Shown: positions 43,541 to 57,170, numbered from the stretch's first letter. The stretch is 64,000 nt of DNA from Notospermus geniculatus (GCA_002633025.1 NMRB01000056.1:1-64000), one strand, 5' to 3'. Notes: generated from the sequence alone by a model not told the origin. Numbers and translations: made by a program.

Positions 43541-44289
43541 TGTACTTGTTTGCCCTCTAACGATCGAAATGCCGTTATTATTGATTCGAACCCGACGCAT
43601 ACCATTCAAGTATGAACTCTACCCCCTCTTCGTCGTTTTAATTTGGGAATTGGTGATTACGCAGTTACGCAATACTTCTCTAGGTCAGAGGTCAAGGTCA
43701 CAGTTAACTAGCTCTGAGTAGTAAACTTCTCATCGGAAACCATTGACATCGCTCCGATGTCCTGCTCTTGTTGCCAGTTGTGGTGATGCGTGGCCATCAG
43801 CAGCACACGAGACCACTGAGTGGTCAGTGACTCTGCTTAAACCGACAACCGCCACAAAAATTGCCGACCACGAAAATTGCCTGTACGAGCAACGAAAGTG
43901 GCCAGGGGCGGATCTAGGATTTGCCAAGGGCACTTTTTTTGATGATCGGCATTGACCATAACACCATCACGGACATAAGTTTATCTACACCTGATACCTT
44001 GAATATTTCAGGCGCCTGAGATTAAAAAAAACTTCGTGATTTGAAAAAAAAGAATACGTGTCCTTGCCCAGCCACCGTAAATATGACATCCATCGTATAT
44101 TCGTTACCTCAAGTGATAAACATCATCCTGTCAATTGTACTTATTACCCACTCGCGAAAATACTCAAAATGAAAATGTTTATTGATTATTAAAGTAAAAG
44201 TAGAATCACTCCATGCCCGGTTTGGAGAAGTTACTCTTCCAGTAGTCAGCTTCACGAATGCCAACAGAACACACGTCCATGTCGCAATA

Positions 44290-47200
44290 ATGTCCAACAG
44301 TATTTTTTCGTCAAAAAAGACTTTTCCCCAAAAGGTTTTAGACAATTTCAAAGATTACTCCCAGAATTCAACATTTCATGGGGTGAGGTACATTTCAGAG
44401 GCGTCGACTGGATTAGGTCGGTAAGTACAGTCGTATTCTGAAGTAAATGACAGCAGTTACATGTAGTTTTTTTCTGTTTCTTTTAGCCTGTCTCGGAAGT
44501 TTCAGTGATTTCTGGTGAGGAATATTATAATCGAGCTTAAGAAATACTAATCCCGCAAGTAACACTAACGCTGATATTATTAGGGATGTTTAGAAATCAA
44601 ACGATAAACGTAAACTTTACGACAACGTTATTTTTCATATTACACATTATATACAGATTATATATTGCATTCCCGGTACAAAAATAACGTTGTCGTTGAT
44701 GTTTACGTTTATCGTTTGATTTCTAAACCTCCCTATTTTTCACATTGCAAATTTACGTCAGAAATAGCGTTAGGGTCTGTTTTATCGTTAACAGAGCGAC
44801 TGGCACTTATATGTATAGAGGTTCTTCACTGACGTCACAACGGTCACGTGACTGCAAAAATCGGCCATGTTGGCCGCCGACGTCAAAACTGTCATGTCAT
44901 AACATTTTGACGTCACGATCTGTGTGTTGACGCTGTGTTCATGCCGTGACGTCGCTAGACATTTTTGACGGCCAATATGGCGGCATCGTGTCGTCATGGA
45001 AATGTGACGTCACGTGAAGAACCCGTATAACTGAAATTACAATCCTACGCCATGTTCGGAAGTTATTAATTACATCTTTCTTCTATTTTCTTCAGCGTGA
45101 TATGGTGCATGATAATGGCATGTTTTTTTGGTTGGTTCACCTACCAAACTTACGACAGAATCGCTTATTTCTACACCCGTCCAGTTGGCGTCGATATCAT
45201 TGTGGCCTACAACGACACACTACCCTTCCCCACAGTCCTGCTTTGCAACACCAATACATTCAAGTAAGGGTCCTATTTTAAGCTTTGCTTTACCAAAAAT
45301 ACATAATTTTTGCGGCTGTTTTTCGTTCGGGCCGAAGGGGGCAGGCCTAGGTTTCTCTAGCAATGGGGGAGTTAATTGGTAGCAGCGCTGTACTTACGAT
45401 GTTTGGAAAAAAATACTCCCAAAAGAAAACTGACGACCGGATTTAGAATTACACCGCAGGCTCCATGGCCAATAATGCTTTGGCTTCAGCCCTGATGGGA
45501 AAATACCCTAAAAATACAAATAGGCTACACGGGAAAGTACGGCGGTCCATAAGGGACATTTATTTTTTATTTTTATTTTTTCATTACTTTTCTCCGTGGA
45601 ATAAACTTTATTCCGTGGAGTAAACTTTTCTCCGCGTGGAGTAAACGTTTCTCCACGTGGAGTAAACTTTTCTCCGCGTGGAGTAAACTTTTCTCCACGT
45701 GGAGTAAACTTTTCTCCGCGTGGAGTAAACTTTTCTCCGCGGAATAAAGTAATTTCGTGGAGAAAAGTTTACTCCACGAAATAAAGTTATTTCCGCGGAG
45801 AAAAGTTTACACCACGCGGAGATATGTTTATTCCACGGAGAAAAGTATGAAAAAAATGAAATGAAAAATGAATGTCTCCTATGGGCCACCGTAGGAAAGT
45901 CATCCAAGTCATAACCTGTGGTGTGCCGCTGTGCATTTTTTTTCCAGAATGACCAAGGCAGTAGATGCTGGCCTTTATCACAAGCTAGGTGAGTTCTTTG
46001 GCGTTGACCCCCTCGAAAGGCGTCAACTGCACCTACTTGATGACATCGATGTGTATGATACCATTCGGGAAATGGCTCACAAGAAGGAAGATATGATCCG
46101 ACGGTAAAAATTTTGCGATTTACATTTAGACCTTTCCAACAAAGATGGTGACCTACTCATTCCAATGTCCAAACACATCCTCTCAGAAAGTTACTCTAAA
46201 CTCCCAATTACCTGTCCCATTCCTGAACTCGGAAAAAATGACTAAATCCTAAGTTGAAGATAATGGGGTGGGGGTATGGTCAGAAACAGTAATGTCCTGT
46301 CCACTTCAGTAGGGGGCCTGCTCCCGAGCCTGGCAAAGAATGACAGCGTGCGATATCTTCAACTTAGGATTTGGTCATTTTTTCCGAGTTCAGGAATGGG
46401 ACAGGTAAGTGGGAGTTTACAGTATTTTACCTATTTAAACTTTTGCTCCCATGGCCCGCTTGGTGGCCATTGAGGGTAATATTAAGCTTTTGACGTCATA
46501 TAATGAGAATTGTTAGATCGCCATCTTTGTTGGAAGTATATATCATGGCGATTTCCGTGCGACTGGTAGGAACAGACGCGTTGCACGCTAAACGCAAACT
46601 AGACACGCAATAATAATATGTTGTCGGGCACTGTACAAGCCCTATACATGATGAATATTTTAAGTTTAACTTAGCTCAAATGCGTGACTTAAATTCGACC
46701 TACCCCTGCTCTTGTTCAAGGCTAACGATTTCCACAAACACTTACTGTCCTCATTAGTGCAGACAATGGCTTTTACATGTATCTTATGAAGGTGAAAATC
46801 ACTCTGGCAATTTTCGCCAAGAATTTATTAAAATTGTGTCGAGAGCTCTCACGGCTTGAAATGTTAGGTTGAATATCCAATTTTCTGCAGTTATAAATGA
46901 CTTCAAATTGAGTGTAGAGAAGTGTGCGTCGCTAAACTTCATTCATTGATGATTTCAAGTGTTGGTTTTAGCTTTTCCTCGTTGCATGAATCGCAAAAAT
47001 ATTATCGTTAAGAGGTACTATATGTTTCTGGTTGAATGGTACTCCATACAGCAGTCAAGAGTTGAATACAAGTTACTATAGAAGGTAGTTTCCAATTTAA
47101 CTGCTACTCCTAAAGCCAAGCGCACATTTGCGACAAAAAGCTTTCCGGAATGTGTCCGTTTACCGGATCCGTTACCGGATTGAAATGGGACACATTTTGA

Positions 47201-50200
47201 TTGGCACTTCCCACCGCACATGCGGTATCGGACGATTGGAATGTGCGCTTAAGGGTAGGGACACACCTAAGGGTAGGAACACACCTAACGCGATTCGTTG
47301 ACGCATGCGACAACGCCTTTGTTATTTTCCGCCGCACTGCACGCAAACAATTGCGTTGACGCATGCGTCGCCCAATCGCATGCGAATCGCGTTAGGTGTG
47401 TCCCTACCCTTAGGGGTGTCTGTTAAAATCGACTGACCTGGCTGAATGACGAGTCGACAGCGTTGGGTCAGTCGACGTCAAAAACACCCCTAATGCATTG
47501 AGTTTTGCCGCAAATGTGCGCTAGGCTTTAAGATACACTGATACCGAAAGCCGTGTTAGGGTAGGAACACACCTAACGCGATTCGCATGCGATTGGGCGA
47601 CGCATGCGTCAACGCAATTGTTTGCGTGCAGTGCGGCGGAAAATAACAAAGGCGTTGTCGCATGCGTCAACGAATCGCGTTAGGTGTGTAGCCACCCTAA
47701 GGATAGGAACACACCTAACGCGATTCGTTGACGCATGCGGCAACGCCTTTGTTATTTTCCGCCGCACTGCACGCAAACAAAGGTTTTGACGCATGCGTCG
47801 CCCTATCGCATGCGAATCGCGTAAGGGTAGGGACACACCTGACGCGATTCGTTGACGCATGCGGCAACGCCTTTGTTATTTTCCGCCGCACTGCACGCAA
47901 ACAAAGGTTTTGACGCATGCGTCGCTCTATCGCATGCGAATCGCGTCAGGTGTGTCCCTACCCTTAGGTGTGTCCCTACGCTTAACCTGACATCCGAGGT
48001 GCGACATGCGAAACACGACAACGATATGCGATGTCCGAAATGAGATACAAAAACGTGTGTTCCATTTACCTGCCTGCGATATAGGTGTGATATTCCTGCA
48101 GAAAACAAAAGAAAACCCTGTCTGCTGTACCACGTGACCTCTATACCGCATCCGTTTTTCATGTCGATCGCTACATGAAGCGATTGCTTTAACGGGATCG
48201 TCGTATCGCACATCGGATAACGGATGTCAGGTAAACACGGCTTTATGCGAGGGTCCGTGGGTTCGAGGCCGGTTGGAAGCTATATCTTTCACCTTAGAAA
48301 CCCGTTATTATTTCACTCCTAAGATCATAAATATACAATAATGCTAAGATACAGGGTGTTAAAAACATTTCGTTCGTCTAACGGTGCACAATAAACCTGC
48401 TATCCGTCAGTGATCGTCACCGACGTTTTTAATAAAATTCACGATTGTCCTGACTTCCAGGTAAAGTTGAACTTCACAAAGCACGTGCTCTCTTGACCCA
48501 AACGCGACGAAGCGAGACTGGTTCCCGTCTTTGCCGCTACATTCCTGCGGCACTGCCCTTGCGAGCGCCGCGGGAGTGTAGCGGCAATGACGGGAACCAA
48601 TCTCCGACGAAGCGCGCCGCGCTGACTGCTGAGTGAATAGTGACATTTTGCTCCGTAGTTTGCTCTCGTGTGCTGGTGTGCGAATCGCATTTTGCTCAGC
48701 AGTCTGCTCTCATGTGCTGGTGTGCGGCGGTCTGCTCTCATGTGCTGGTGTGCGGCGGTCTCAATCTTTTTGTTTTAATCCAACCCACTTCAGGTGTCTG
48801 TGGCAAGGTCAGAGGTGTTCCCATTTGAATTTCACCGAGATAGTGACGGATTATGGCATGTGCTTCGCGTTTAATTATCCCAATCGACACAACAAGAGCC
48901 TAGACGAAGACAAAGAAAATGGACTCAACGTCACCAACACAGGTGAGTANTCAATCTTTTTGTTTCAATCCAACCACTTCAGCTGTCTGTGGCAAGGTCA
49001 GAGATGCTCCCATCTGAATTTCACCGAGATAGTGACGGATTATGGCATGTGCTTCGCGTTTAATTATCCCAATCGACACAACAAGAGCCAAGATGAAGCC
49101 AAGGAAAATGGACTCAACGTCACCAACACAGGTGAGTTTCACCAATGAGGAACCCGCAAAACCTTTGTCCCCGACAGGGCGGCGCTGCGAGGGCGATTGT
49201 ACCGAAGACGTCAAAAACAGAGCAAAGCACCGTTATGACGTCGCGTCATGACGCCGCGTCACGACGTTCTTGACGCAGTGCGACAGGGAGTGACGTCGAA
49301 AAAAGGTACAACCGCTCACAGCGCCTCCTAGTAGCGGTAGTTCTGCAGGTTCTTCATTGTTCCAAAATGTCTTTACTGAAATATTTAAAATATTTGACAC
49401 GTGCGTGATTTTGTGATTTTAACGCACAGACGGACCGGACCAGTAGGTCACGCACATGTAATGCGTGGCCAATGCATTTACTATTAGAAATGGCGAGATG
49501 CCCGTGCTCATAGATTGGTCCCAGAGTTTCGTTGGAAGGAACCGTTTGGACACAACATACCCCTAGCCTAATGCTTCAAACCATAAAGTTTTCGTTGTGG
49601 GTTGACCATGATAATTTCAGGGTTTGGGGGTACTGAAAATATGAGGGGTAATTTCGCACGATATTTCAATGCAGCCACTCCACTATCGGCGTAGTAATAC
49701 ACTGAACCCACTGGAAGACAAGCTTATGACACAGTCACTATCAAACTTTCCCAAAAGTTGAAAATTATTTTTCTCTTAATTATTTCAGTGTCAAACAGAA
49801 TATTTAAGTGCCTTTTACTCGATATTATGATAAATGGAGAAAACTGGGTTTTTAAAGATCTACTTTTACAATGTAACCCCGCGCTGATTAGTCAATTCCT
49901 GGCACGTGACCTAGTAGGCCTACGTGATAATAAAATTTTGAGAGTTTTTCATTGTATTTATCATATTTTGGGCTGGAGGTATGATGATAGCCCGGTCTAT
50001 TCATTTCAGGAGCGAAGTTCGGATTGGAAGTGTCCTTAAATTCAGAAAAATATGAGAATGCCCCCGGACCACATATGTCTTCAGGAATACAAGTTCTGGT
50101 TTTTGACGGTACCAGCGTTCCGCGGGTGTCTGACTTGGGCAGAGCTATTCCACTCCGAAGTAATACAAGAATGGCCCTGCAGATGACGGAGGTAAGACAG

Positions 50201-50816
50201 GCGAAGGCTACGGTTACACCGAACGCGATTTCGGCGCATGCACAAAAAGCTTTGTCTAAATGCAGTGCAGCTTAAAGGGGCACTGCATTCCTTTCCTATA
50301 CTGCCTGAAACATACCCGCGTTAAGGGAGACCTCTATTGACAAGGGTACCACGTATGCATTGTATCATACATTCTCCAACACTGCGGCGAAAGGCAAAAT
50401 TACGGTATTGGATATACAGTGCAATCAGCGCCGGTGGCACCGGCTGTCGACAAAAAAAACTCATTCACTACTAGAAATGCCTGAGGAAGACCCCGGTTGG
50501 GTTCGAAAATTTGCGAAATTCGGAGACGATTTTACGTATATTATCAAAAGGATGGTATAGTCTACGAAACCGACCGTTAACCAGTAGAAAATTCCCATTC
50601 TGACCATTCTTTGCTTGGGTTTGTTTGCCTTCAGGTAATCCGCCTTCCCAAACCCTATGGCAAATGTAAATCACTCCATCTCCGGGACTACCAAGTTTAT
50701 TCATTTGCCGCGTGCCAGGCGGAAACGTACACCAACCTCACCGCCAAGAAGTGTGGATGTATTGGGTACAGTCAAAGGTGGAATGGACCAGACCGTCCGC
50801 CATATTGTAACTTCNG
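44290..50816 (+). CDS. DEG/ENaC sodium channel subunit, 3' end missing
   Basis: Exons 44290-44420, 45096-45263, 45948-46103, 48794-48942 (or 48983-49131), 50010-50191, 50635-50816. All junction phases agree: 2, 2, 2, 1, 0. I start at the ATG at 44290 because it gives the expected short cytoplasmic N-terminus with the HG gating motif (FHGVRYI, residues 30-31). TM1 is followed by TYDRIAYFYTRPV and LPFPTVLLCN. The extracellular exons carry DVYDTIREMAHKKEDMI, NFTEIVTDYGMCFAFN, a long beta-type stretch ending MALQMTE, and RLPKPYGKCK with KKCGCIGY and PPYCNF. These are diagnostic for the family. The final exons with the wrist, TM2 pore and cytoplasmic tail were not found. Exon 6 ends at an N. It was probably a plasma-membrane cation channel subunit, but stimulus and partners are unknown. 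Confidence 0.88.
44583..44733. mobile_element. MITE-B copy in ENaC intron 1
   Basis: TA-flanked fold-back element with gggatgtttagaaatcaaac left and tttgatttctaaacctccc right. Confidence 0.88.
44815..45025 (+). repeat. CRE-rich dispersed repeat, inverted relative to 3350-3560
   Basis: Contains tgacgtcac four times in about 200 bases, plus a gtcacgtgac site. It lies in ENaC intron 1, about 70 bases upstream of exon 2. Confidence 0.7.
45590..45845 (+). repeat. Short tandem repeat gtggagtaaacttttctccgc
   Basis: About ten copies of a 20-25 base unit, the right part inverted (cggagaaaagtttactccac), so the block can fold on itself. ENaC intron 2. Confidence 0.88.
46126..46535. mobile_element. TIR element in ENaC intron 3
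   Basis: Outer ends ccaacaaagatgg and ccatctttgttgg are inverted. Inner arms of about 75 bases (ctgtcccattcctgaactcg and complement) flank a short centre. Non-coding. Confidence 0.7.
47200..47985. repeat. Cluster of inverted and tandem cacacctaacgcg units
   Basis: At least four units of about 130 bases in both orientations. Each runs from a ggtagggacacacct end through tgacgcatgcg and ttgttattttccgccgcac to gcatgcgaatcgcgttaggt. Related words appear at 19600-19690. The frames seen in both strands are by-products of the palindromes. Confidence 0.88.
48510..48605. repeat. Fold-back repeat related to 3895-4018
   Basis: Arms ggttcccgtctttgccgcta and complement tagcggcaatgacgggaacc. Confidence 0.75.
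48983..49131 (+). CDS. Second copy of ENaC exon 4
   Basis: Repeats 48794-48942 at a distance of 189 bases, with the upstream polypyrimidine tract, acceptor, 149-nt length, phase 2 to 1 and donor all preserved. Protein changes are few and lie near KSLDEDKE (here KSQDEAKE). Including both copies would shift the frame, so they are alternatives in one transcript or two alleles placed side by side. An N at 48950 lies between them. Confidence 0.85.
49132..50009. other. ENaC intron 4
   Basis: Contains a short repeat (ccccgacagggcggc and ctcacagcg...gcggtagttctgcagg at 49148-49350) that recurs at about 52725-52800. No extra exon seen. Confidence 0.45.
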
Positions 50817-53800
50817 GTAAAATGTATTTAAAAGAAATCTTCAGAGGTTTCGCCTTGATGTACACCTCATTCTGATCACCAAATTATTTTAGGGGGAAAG
50901 GTCGTCTAAAAGGAGCCGTTTACTATGGATGTCGTTCACATTCTCACCCAACTGGTGGACATTCTGTTTAAACCTTCCATTCCAGTGTATGTTTTACCGT
51001 TAATAAATATCTGTCCCCGATGACTTGTTGAAGTCATCACATCTTTAATCCGCACCACAGATGGGGCCCCGGATGTGGTTGTTTCACCCGCCGCAGGCTT
51101 CCCTCCCGGCGCCCCAACAACTCTGCCCCGGGCAGTTTGCGGTTCCCATGGCACTTGAAGTTACCAGAGCAGAAGATCAAACGTCATTGTCAACTTAATC
51201 AATTAAGGAAGTCGATATCGTGTCTTCTTAAGCATCCGTGAGTTCATGTTGATCCGATACAGGATGGACCAATGAAAACCAAGGGGTCGGCAAGTTAAGA
51301 GGTTATGGAAAGAACCAGGCCGACCTGAGGTTGTGGTGGATCGTCGACCTCAGGCGGTGAGATCTAGAACCAATAGACCCCTTGCAAAATCAATGGAGGG
51401 GAACTGTACGTGCGCGCCTGTACATTGGACGACGAATGCACACCTCCTTGTCAACTTTCGCCACGTGTCCATCTCTGGGTCAGGCGCAACCAGAATGTGA
51501 GTCACGGCGTGACGTCATGACGAAAATAATTCAACTCTTGTGATTGGTCAAAAAAACGACGTGTTCGAATCAGTCTCGGACCTCTCCTATGTGGAAGAGA
51601 ATGTCCTTGATTTTGAGCTCTACATCCCTAGCTTTCACAAACAGTGGTGATTATTAGGCACGGGTCTTGGCTGATAATTAAATCAACACACCTTCAATTA
51701 ATCAAGATGATCAGAAAGCTACAGCTTGTCACCAAAATAGCGCCGTAATCTTTGCCCAGTGGGTCGTTGCCGGCGGCGATCTCGGTGGTTGGTGGTTGAC
51801 CACTGCCACGGGCGTAACCCCCAGGCTCACCTGCTCAACTACCCCCAGGGTAAACCCCTCCTGGCTGTTCTCAAGAACACCAACTGGCTTCCCCTCATCC
51901 CGTTCACTAATTAGAGTATTGCGGAGGGATCTGTCTTCACAAAACACGCCGCGCGTCTCAAGTCTGGACTCCAAAGCTGCTCCTTTCCAAACCCATGATC
52001 TTGTTCTTGTACAAACTGGGCACCTTTTTAGCAAGTAACTAAAAAGCCTGCCAAGGTTTTATGAATATGGACTCAAACCTCGGTTTTGAGTTTGACCGCT
52101 TGCCCGTTGCTGCCTCGACTCCATGTTCACCATCCACTAACTCCAGGGGACCAAACGCCGGCGGCCATTTTGCCCGCAGCTGGACCTGCCGAATCGCCTC
52201 CGGGCACACCGCTTGGGGTTATTTGTGTGTTTTGTCCACTAATGATAAGATGTCGCGTTTATCATCAATTCTTCATTTGAAGTGACCCGCCCGTTTTCAT
52301 TTTAGTTTATTTCTAATCATACCGCCATTATCTCTTGGAACAAGCGCCATCTTAGACAAAGGCAGAACGAGGCTGTGACGTATCACGCTGTGAAGTCTTG
52401 CCGCGTGATTCAACGAGATTTGTTGTGTGAGACCAGGGTTGATATCTGAAACTACTTTTGGTGGAAAATCCAGCGGTTATGGTTGAAATTGTTCACTTCT
52501 TCATTATGATCATGGGACAAAGGCCTGTCATCTGTCCATAATGATCAGGATGTCGTTACTTCAACACACGAGACTTACTCTGGTCAAATTAATACCGAGC
52601 TTCAAAAGCATCCCGGAAACTTGCTTTGCTGACCAAATTACGGGTCTGGGAATAGGCTTTCGTGGAGCATGATTGAAGAAGCTAGGAAGAGGCACTGGTG
52701 GCGTATTTTCCTCAAGACGAAGCTGACGGGGAACCCGCATAATTTTTTATCCCGACAGGGCGGCTCACAGCGACCCCAGTGGCGGTAGTTCTGTAGGATA
52801 AAGATGAAATGTATCAAGCTCCAGAAGATAACTTGATGTTTAGCTACCTCCTTATTTATCGATTTGACGAGATCTCATCTTTGCTTTAGATCGATCATTG
52901 TCCGAACATTTGCCTTGTAGCCCGCTATGGATGTGGATAATTATATATTGTTAGAAACAAGATAACATTGTCTGGTTAGTTACAGTTGTACAAAAACCCG
53001 AGGGCAGTGGCTGACGTGAAGGAGAAACCCAATACTCCTGGTGTATCAGTTACCATTGAAAAATACAGACAATACGTGACATTTAATAAGATGATGTTAT
53101 TCGTCCTCTATATTCCCAATGTCACTAAGATGTTTTAATTGCCTTTTGCGTCGTCGCTATCTCAATGGTAACCTCATTTACATTGTATTTAGATGGTCTT
53201 TCACAGATTGTCGCCTGTAAGAAGACGACTCGCCCACATTGAAAGGTGCCTGGTCACAAAAGATTGACTGTGAGGACGAGGTATTTCTCAACTGGTACCG
53301 TGCACGTGTGTCACAGCCACTTTATCGTTTGACAATACCTTGGAATTATAACATAACTCGCAATCTATTTAGGGATTTATTTCTTTGTGATCTGCATATG
53401 TAACCCTGACCAATGGTGGTAGTAGTTCCATTGACGTCCGCCATTTTGACGTTATGAGAAAACGTGAAGCCAAGTCACTCCATTGAAAACACATAACATC
53501 CAAAGACTAAATAGACGTTAGCAACCGTGCCTTACTCCTCATCATTCAAAATAGCCGTCTATCCCTATGGCGAGTTGAACAAATTTAGAAAACTCCCCTC
53601 ACTACCCTTATATAAGGGCCCCGCATGTCATCTTTACAACATGTCTATTAAAACCCAAGCCATCTGCACCCTGCGCCATATTAAACCCTCGATCCCCAAA
53701 AAGTTCTCCATCTGTGGTTTACTGTCCACCAGTATCGTCAGCTTCTACGATAAACTCATCGTCATTGTTGGTTACGTCATCTCCATTGTTGCATAATCGA

Positions 53801-54059
53801 TTTCTCATTATTGCGTCATCGGCGTTCCACGATTAGTTTTTCAATTTATAAATAAGAGGGGCGTTTTGTGATGTGTCATAAAGAATTCAGATAGAATGTG
53901 ATAGGTGGATGCCATCTGCCGAAAAATTTGGACGAATTCCTCTCGGTTTGCCCAGCAACAAGTTGTTCTTTTTGGCACCATGTTCATTGTGACGTCATTG
54001 TGGTATTTTTTTCTGTTGCTGTGATCGGAGTCTATCATTGGAAAGGGCGGCATTCCATT

Positions 54060-54170
54060 AGAGTGTTTCCGTGCGTGGAAACGCTCGAAAGCATTGTTTT
54101 TTTTCTACGGCGTTTGTCAGGGCGCGGAGAAAAATGCTTTCGAGTGTTTCCATGCCCGGAAAATGCTCCA
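54060..54170. repeat. Fold-like pair around gtgtttcc words
   Basis: cgtgcgtggaaacgctcgaa and atgctttcgagtgtttccat are loose inverted copies about 60 bases apart, around a ttttttttc tract. Confidence 0.4.
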
Positions 54171-54667
54171 ATGGAGTGCCGCGCGGCCCTTACTCAGTGT
54201 AGCGTGGATGCCAATGGAAAGATTTTACGCAGTAGATACCCTGAACTCTTCTTCGACAGGGATTATCAGTATTCCGAACAGGAGACGTCTGAAACACCGA
54301 ACAAACATGAACGAACCGACCCGCTTATCTTAAAATGAAAGTGCGACAGATTTCCTGCCATAAAAGCGCCATCTTTGACAAAAATTGTGATGAAAATGGC
54401 TCCAGATGTATGAAGCACCCGGAGGCTGGAAAGTGATTGCGTAAATTCTCCATCAAGGTTGAGATCGTTAGTGAAAGTGGAGAGAATCTACCGCCATAAA
54501 CCTGTCCTAAACGTGATGCATGTTCGCACGAAACATTTCTCATTTTATTCATCCGTAGATTTATCGTGCCATCAATGATTGTGATTGTGAGACCACGTTC
54601 CTATTAATCGTCAGTTTGTTTCCTTTCTCGTCAGTCGTCGGTGCTTCAAAAGATCTAAACCTGCTGG

Positions 54668-54732
54668 TTAGGCAACTAGAGGCCGAGGTTCTGCTGGTTA
54701 GGCAACTAGGGGCCGAAGTTCTGGGAGAAATC
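54668..54732 (+). repeat. 33-base direct duplication
   Basis: ctgctggttaggcaactag followed by ggccga occurs twice in a row with two substitutions. Confidence 0.85.
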
Positions 54733-56274
54733 ATCAGGGTAGACGTAGAACCTGTAGGTTCTACCGCCAGGAGAATGGCACCAATGATATGAGAAGGACA
54801 CAATGTTTTGGGGGGACAAGCTGATGGGATGAACAACCGAAAGGCTAAGAAGGGTTTAGTCTCTTTCTGAAGGCAACCACTCACAGATGGACGGACCATT
54901 TCTTTCAAATGTCGTCCCTGAATACCATCTTAATCAATGAAGACCGCCTGGAATCAATCCGACTTTATCGCCGACCTTGAAAACTTCTTCATTGACCTTG
55001 AAGATGACAAATGGTCGAATCATTTGAAGTCATGACCGCTCGTGTTTATAAAACTGGTTATTAAGGTTTAACTATTTGACCCTCGGTTTGCTGTCTTGTT
55101 CAAACAACATTATAACAACACATTATAGAATTGAGAAAGATTATCAAATGGTTACGGCTTTTGATTTTTCAAGTGCTTCTGTCAAAGGATGGGAATATTC
55201 TGTGGTTGTTTAAACCCTTACGGCACTTTCTTTGCATCTTCTCAAATCTGTATCTCTAAGGGATCAAAAATCATAATATTTGTAAAATCTGGGATGTTTC
55301 GCATGAATTGTTGATCTCGGTGAGTGAATGGCTTGTGGTGTTAATAAGGGACCGCCCCGGGCCGTTCAAAGTTAACCATGGGTGCTGTTCAGAGAATGTA
55401 TTGTCAGTTGAAACGAGAGAATCCCTCCAGGTTCAAATTTTCCCCGCAGCCGTCGAAGATGAAACTGTCATAATGAAGATGGTTTTAGAAACAGATTGCA
55501 TCTCAACGATTAAATTCCCGGGTATGAAATTTTGGTCTAAATTTGCCAAAAGCGTCAAGCCGCAAGCTTCGCCTCGGGGTAGAGCCCGCTGGCTGCACCC
55601 GAGGAGTGAAAGTCGATACGAGTAGAAAGCCCGAGAACTAGCTATCATTCCGGATACATTTCCTAAAAACAAGCTCTCCTTGTCCATCGTGATGGCTCGG
55701 AGCAACCCTGACTTTGTCCCGCCGCGGGAAGACCCCCAGGCCATCCACAGTCTGACCACTAATTTCATTCCAACATTATAGGTCATTAATAAAGGGAGGT
55801 TTGAACAATTATGTATTTGAAGGCGATGTGAAATTTCATCAGTGTCGACACTCAGCCATATGTGGCGTTTTGACGCTTCAGGCGTGGCCTCGGAGGAAGT
55901 TGGAGAAAATTTCACTTCATCAAGAAATTAATTGACTTCAGTGCCCAATATATATTAACATAAAATAAGCTGTCAACGTAGATCCCCCTGGAAACAAAGT
56001 TCGGGTGCTTTTGTCTTAATGAATTAAGCCTTCATGAAGGATTATGTCGCTAATCCTGACCATAACCGTTGACAATGCATAGCCCCCCCCCTCATTCTTA
56101 GGACTTACTGGTGTACCATCAGTTCACCACAAAAGTGAAAGATTTTGAATCTTGTCTCTTGGTCTAAATCAAACTTCATATCATCACATCTGTAGATCTG
56201 TTCAAAACTACACTTTAAAAAGATATTCTCTTTAGTGCATTCCGTGTCCTTCCATCTTGTATGTACAGGCATTG

Positions 56275-57170
56275 ACTGATGTTTATCTGCACTTGATATC
56301 TTGAATATTTCAAATATTACCAAACCAATTTTGACACGGTTTGTTGCATATGAAAGAAAAACTTGTTGGTCACATTTCTGCATCAAAATTTTGGAAATTT
56401 CAAAATATCAACATTATGTAATTGCTTATCAGAAAAAATCTGGAAAATCAACACCTTTTATTTTGTAATTATATATTTTCATTTTTATAGTAGTTATGAC
56501 AGAATGGAAGTTTCTAAGGATTTTGGTGCTAGTTTCATCAAAATCTGTCGAGTGGTTGCTGAGATATTTGAGATTATCAAAATTTTGATATTTTGAGATT
56601 TTCGCGTTTTTCAAGAAATTTTCATACCATTGGATAAAGCTAACATCAGATCATAGGTTTACCTAATTTTGAAACTTTTGGCGGTTAACTGTGCAGAAAT
56701 ATCGTTATATCAAAATGTTGATATTTTGAAAAATATGCGTTAATTCTAACCAGTTTATGCGAATCATCCAAAATTTCATAATTTTATGATTTGAGGTCAG
56801 CTCTATCTACTGACACCAGAATTTTTTGAAAAATCATGAAAATCTCAAAATATCAAAATTTTGATAATCTCAAATATCTCAGCAACCACTCGACAGATTT
56901 TGATGATACTAGCACCAAAATCCTTAGAAACTTCCATTCTGTCATAACTACTATAAAAATAAAAATATAATCACAAAATAAAAGGTGTTGATTTTCAAGT
57001 TTTTTTTCTGACAAGCAATTACATAATTTTGATATTTTGCAATTTCCAAAATTTTGATGCAGAAATGTGACCAACAAGTTTTGCTTTCATATGCAACAAA
57101 CTGTGTCAAAATTGGTTCGGTAGTATTTGAAATATTCAAGATATCAAATGTAGATAAACATCAGTCGATG
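56275..57170. repeat. Large AT-rich inverted repeat
   Basis: Arms of about 330 bases (56275-56604 and 56838-57170) are nearly identical in inverted order, for example gtcacatttctgcatcaaaa left and ttttgatgcagaaatgtgac right, separated by about 235 bases. No protein frame spans it. This is the longest fold-back structure in the window. Confidence 0.9.

Noticed and set aside
55433-55915. 160-residue minus-strand open frame
   Set aside because: No recognisable domain, no signal or membrane segment, an overlapping + frame of similar length, and an isolated position. A frame this long can occur by chance in 64 kb.
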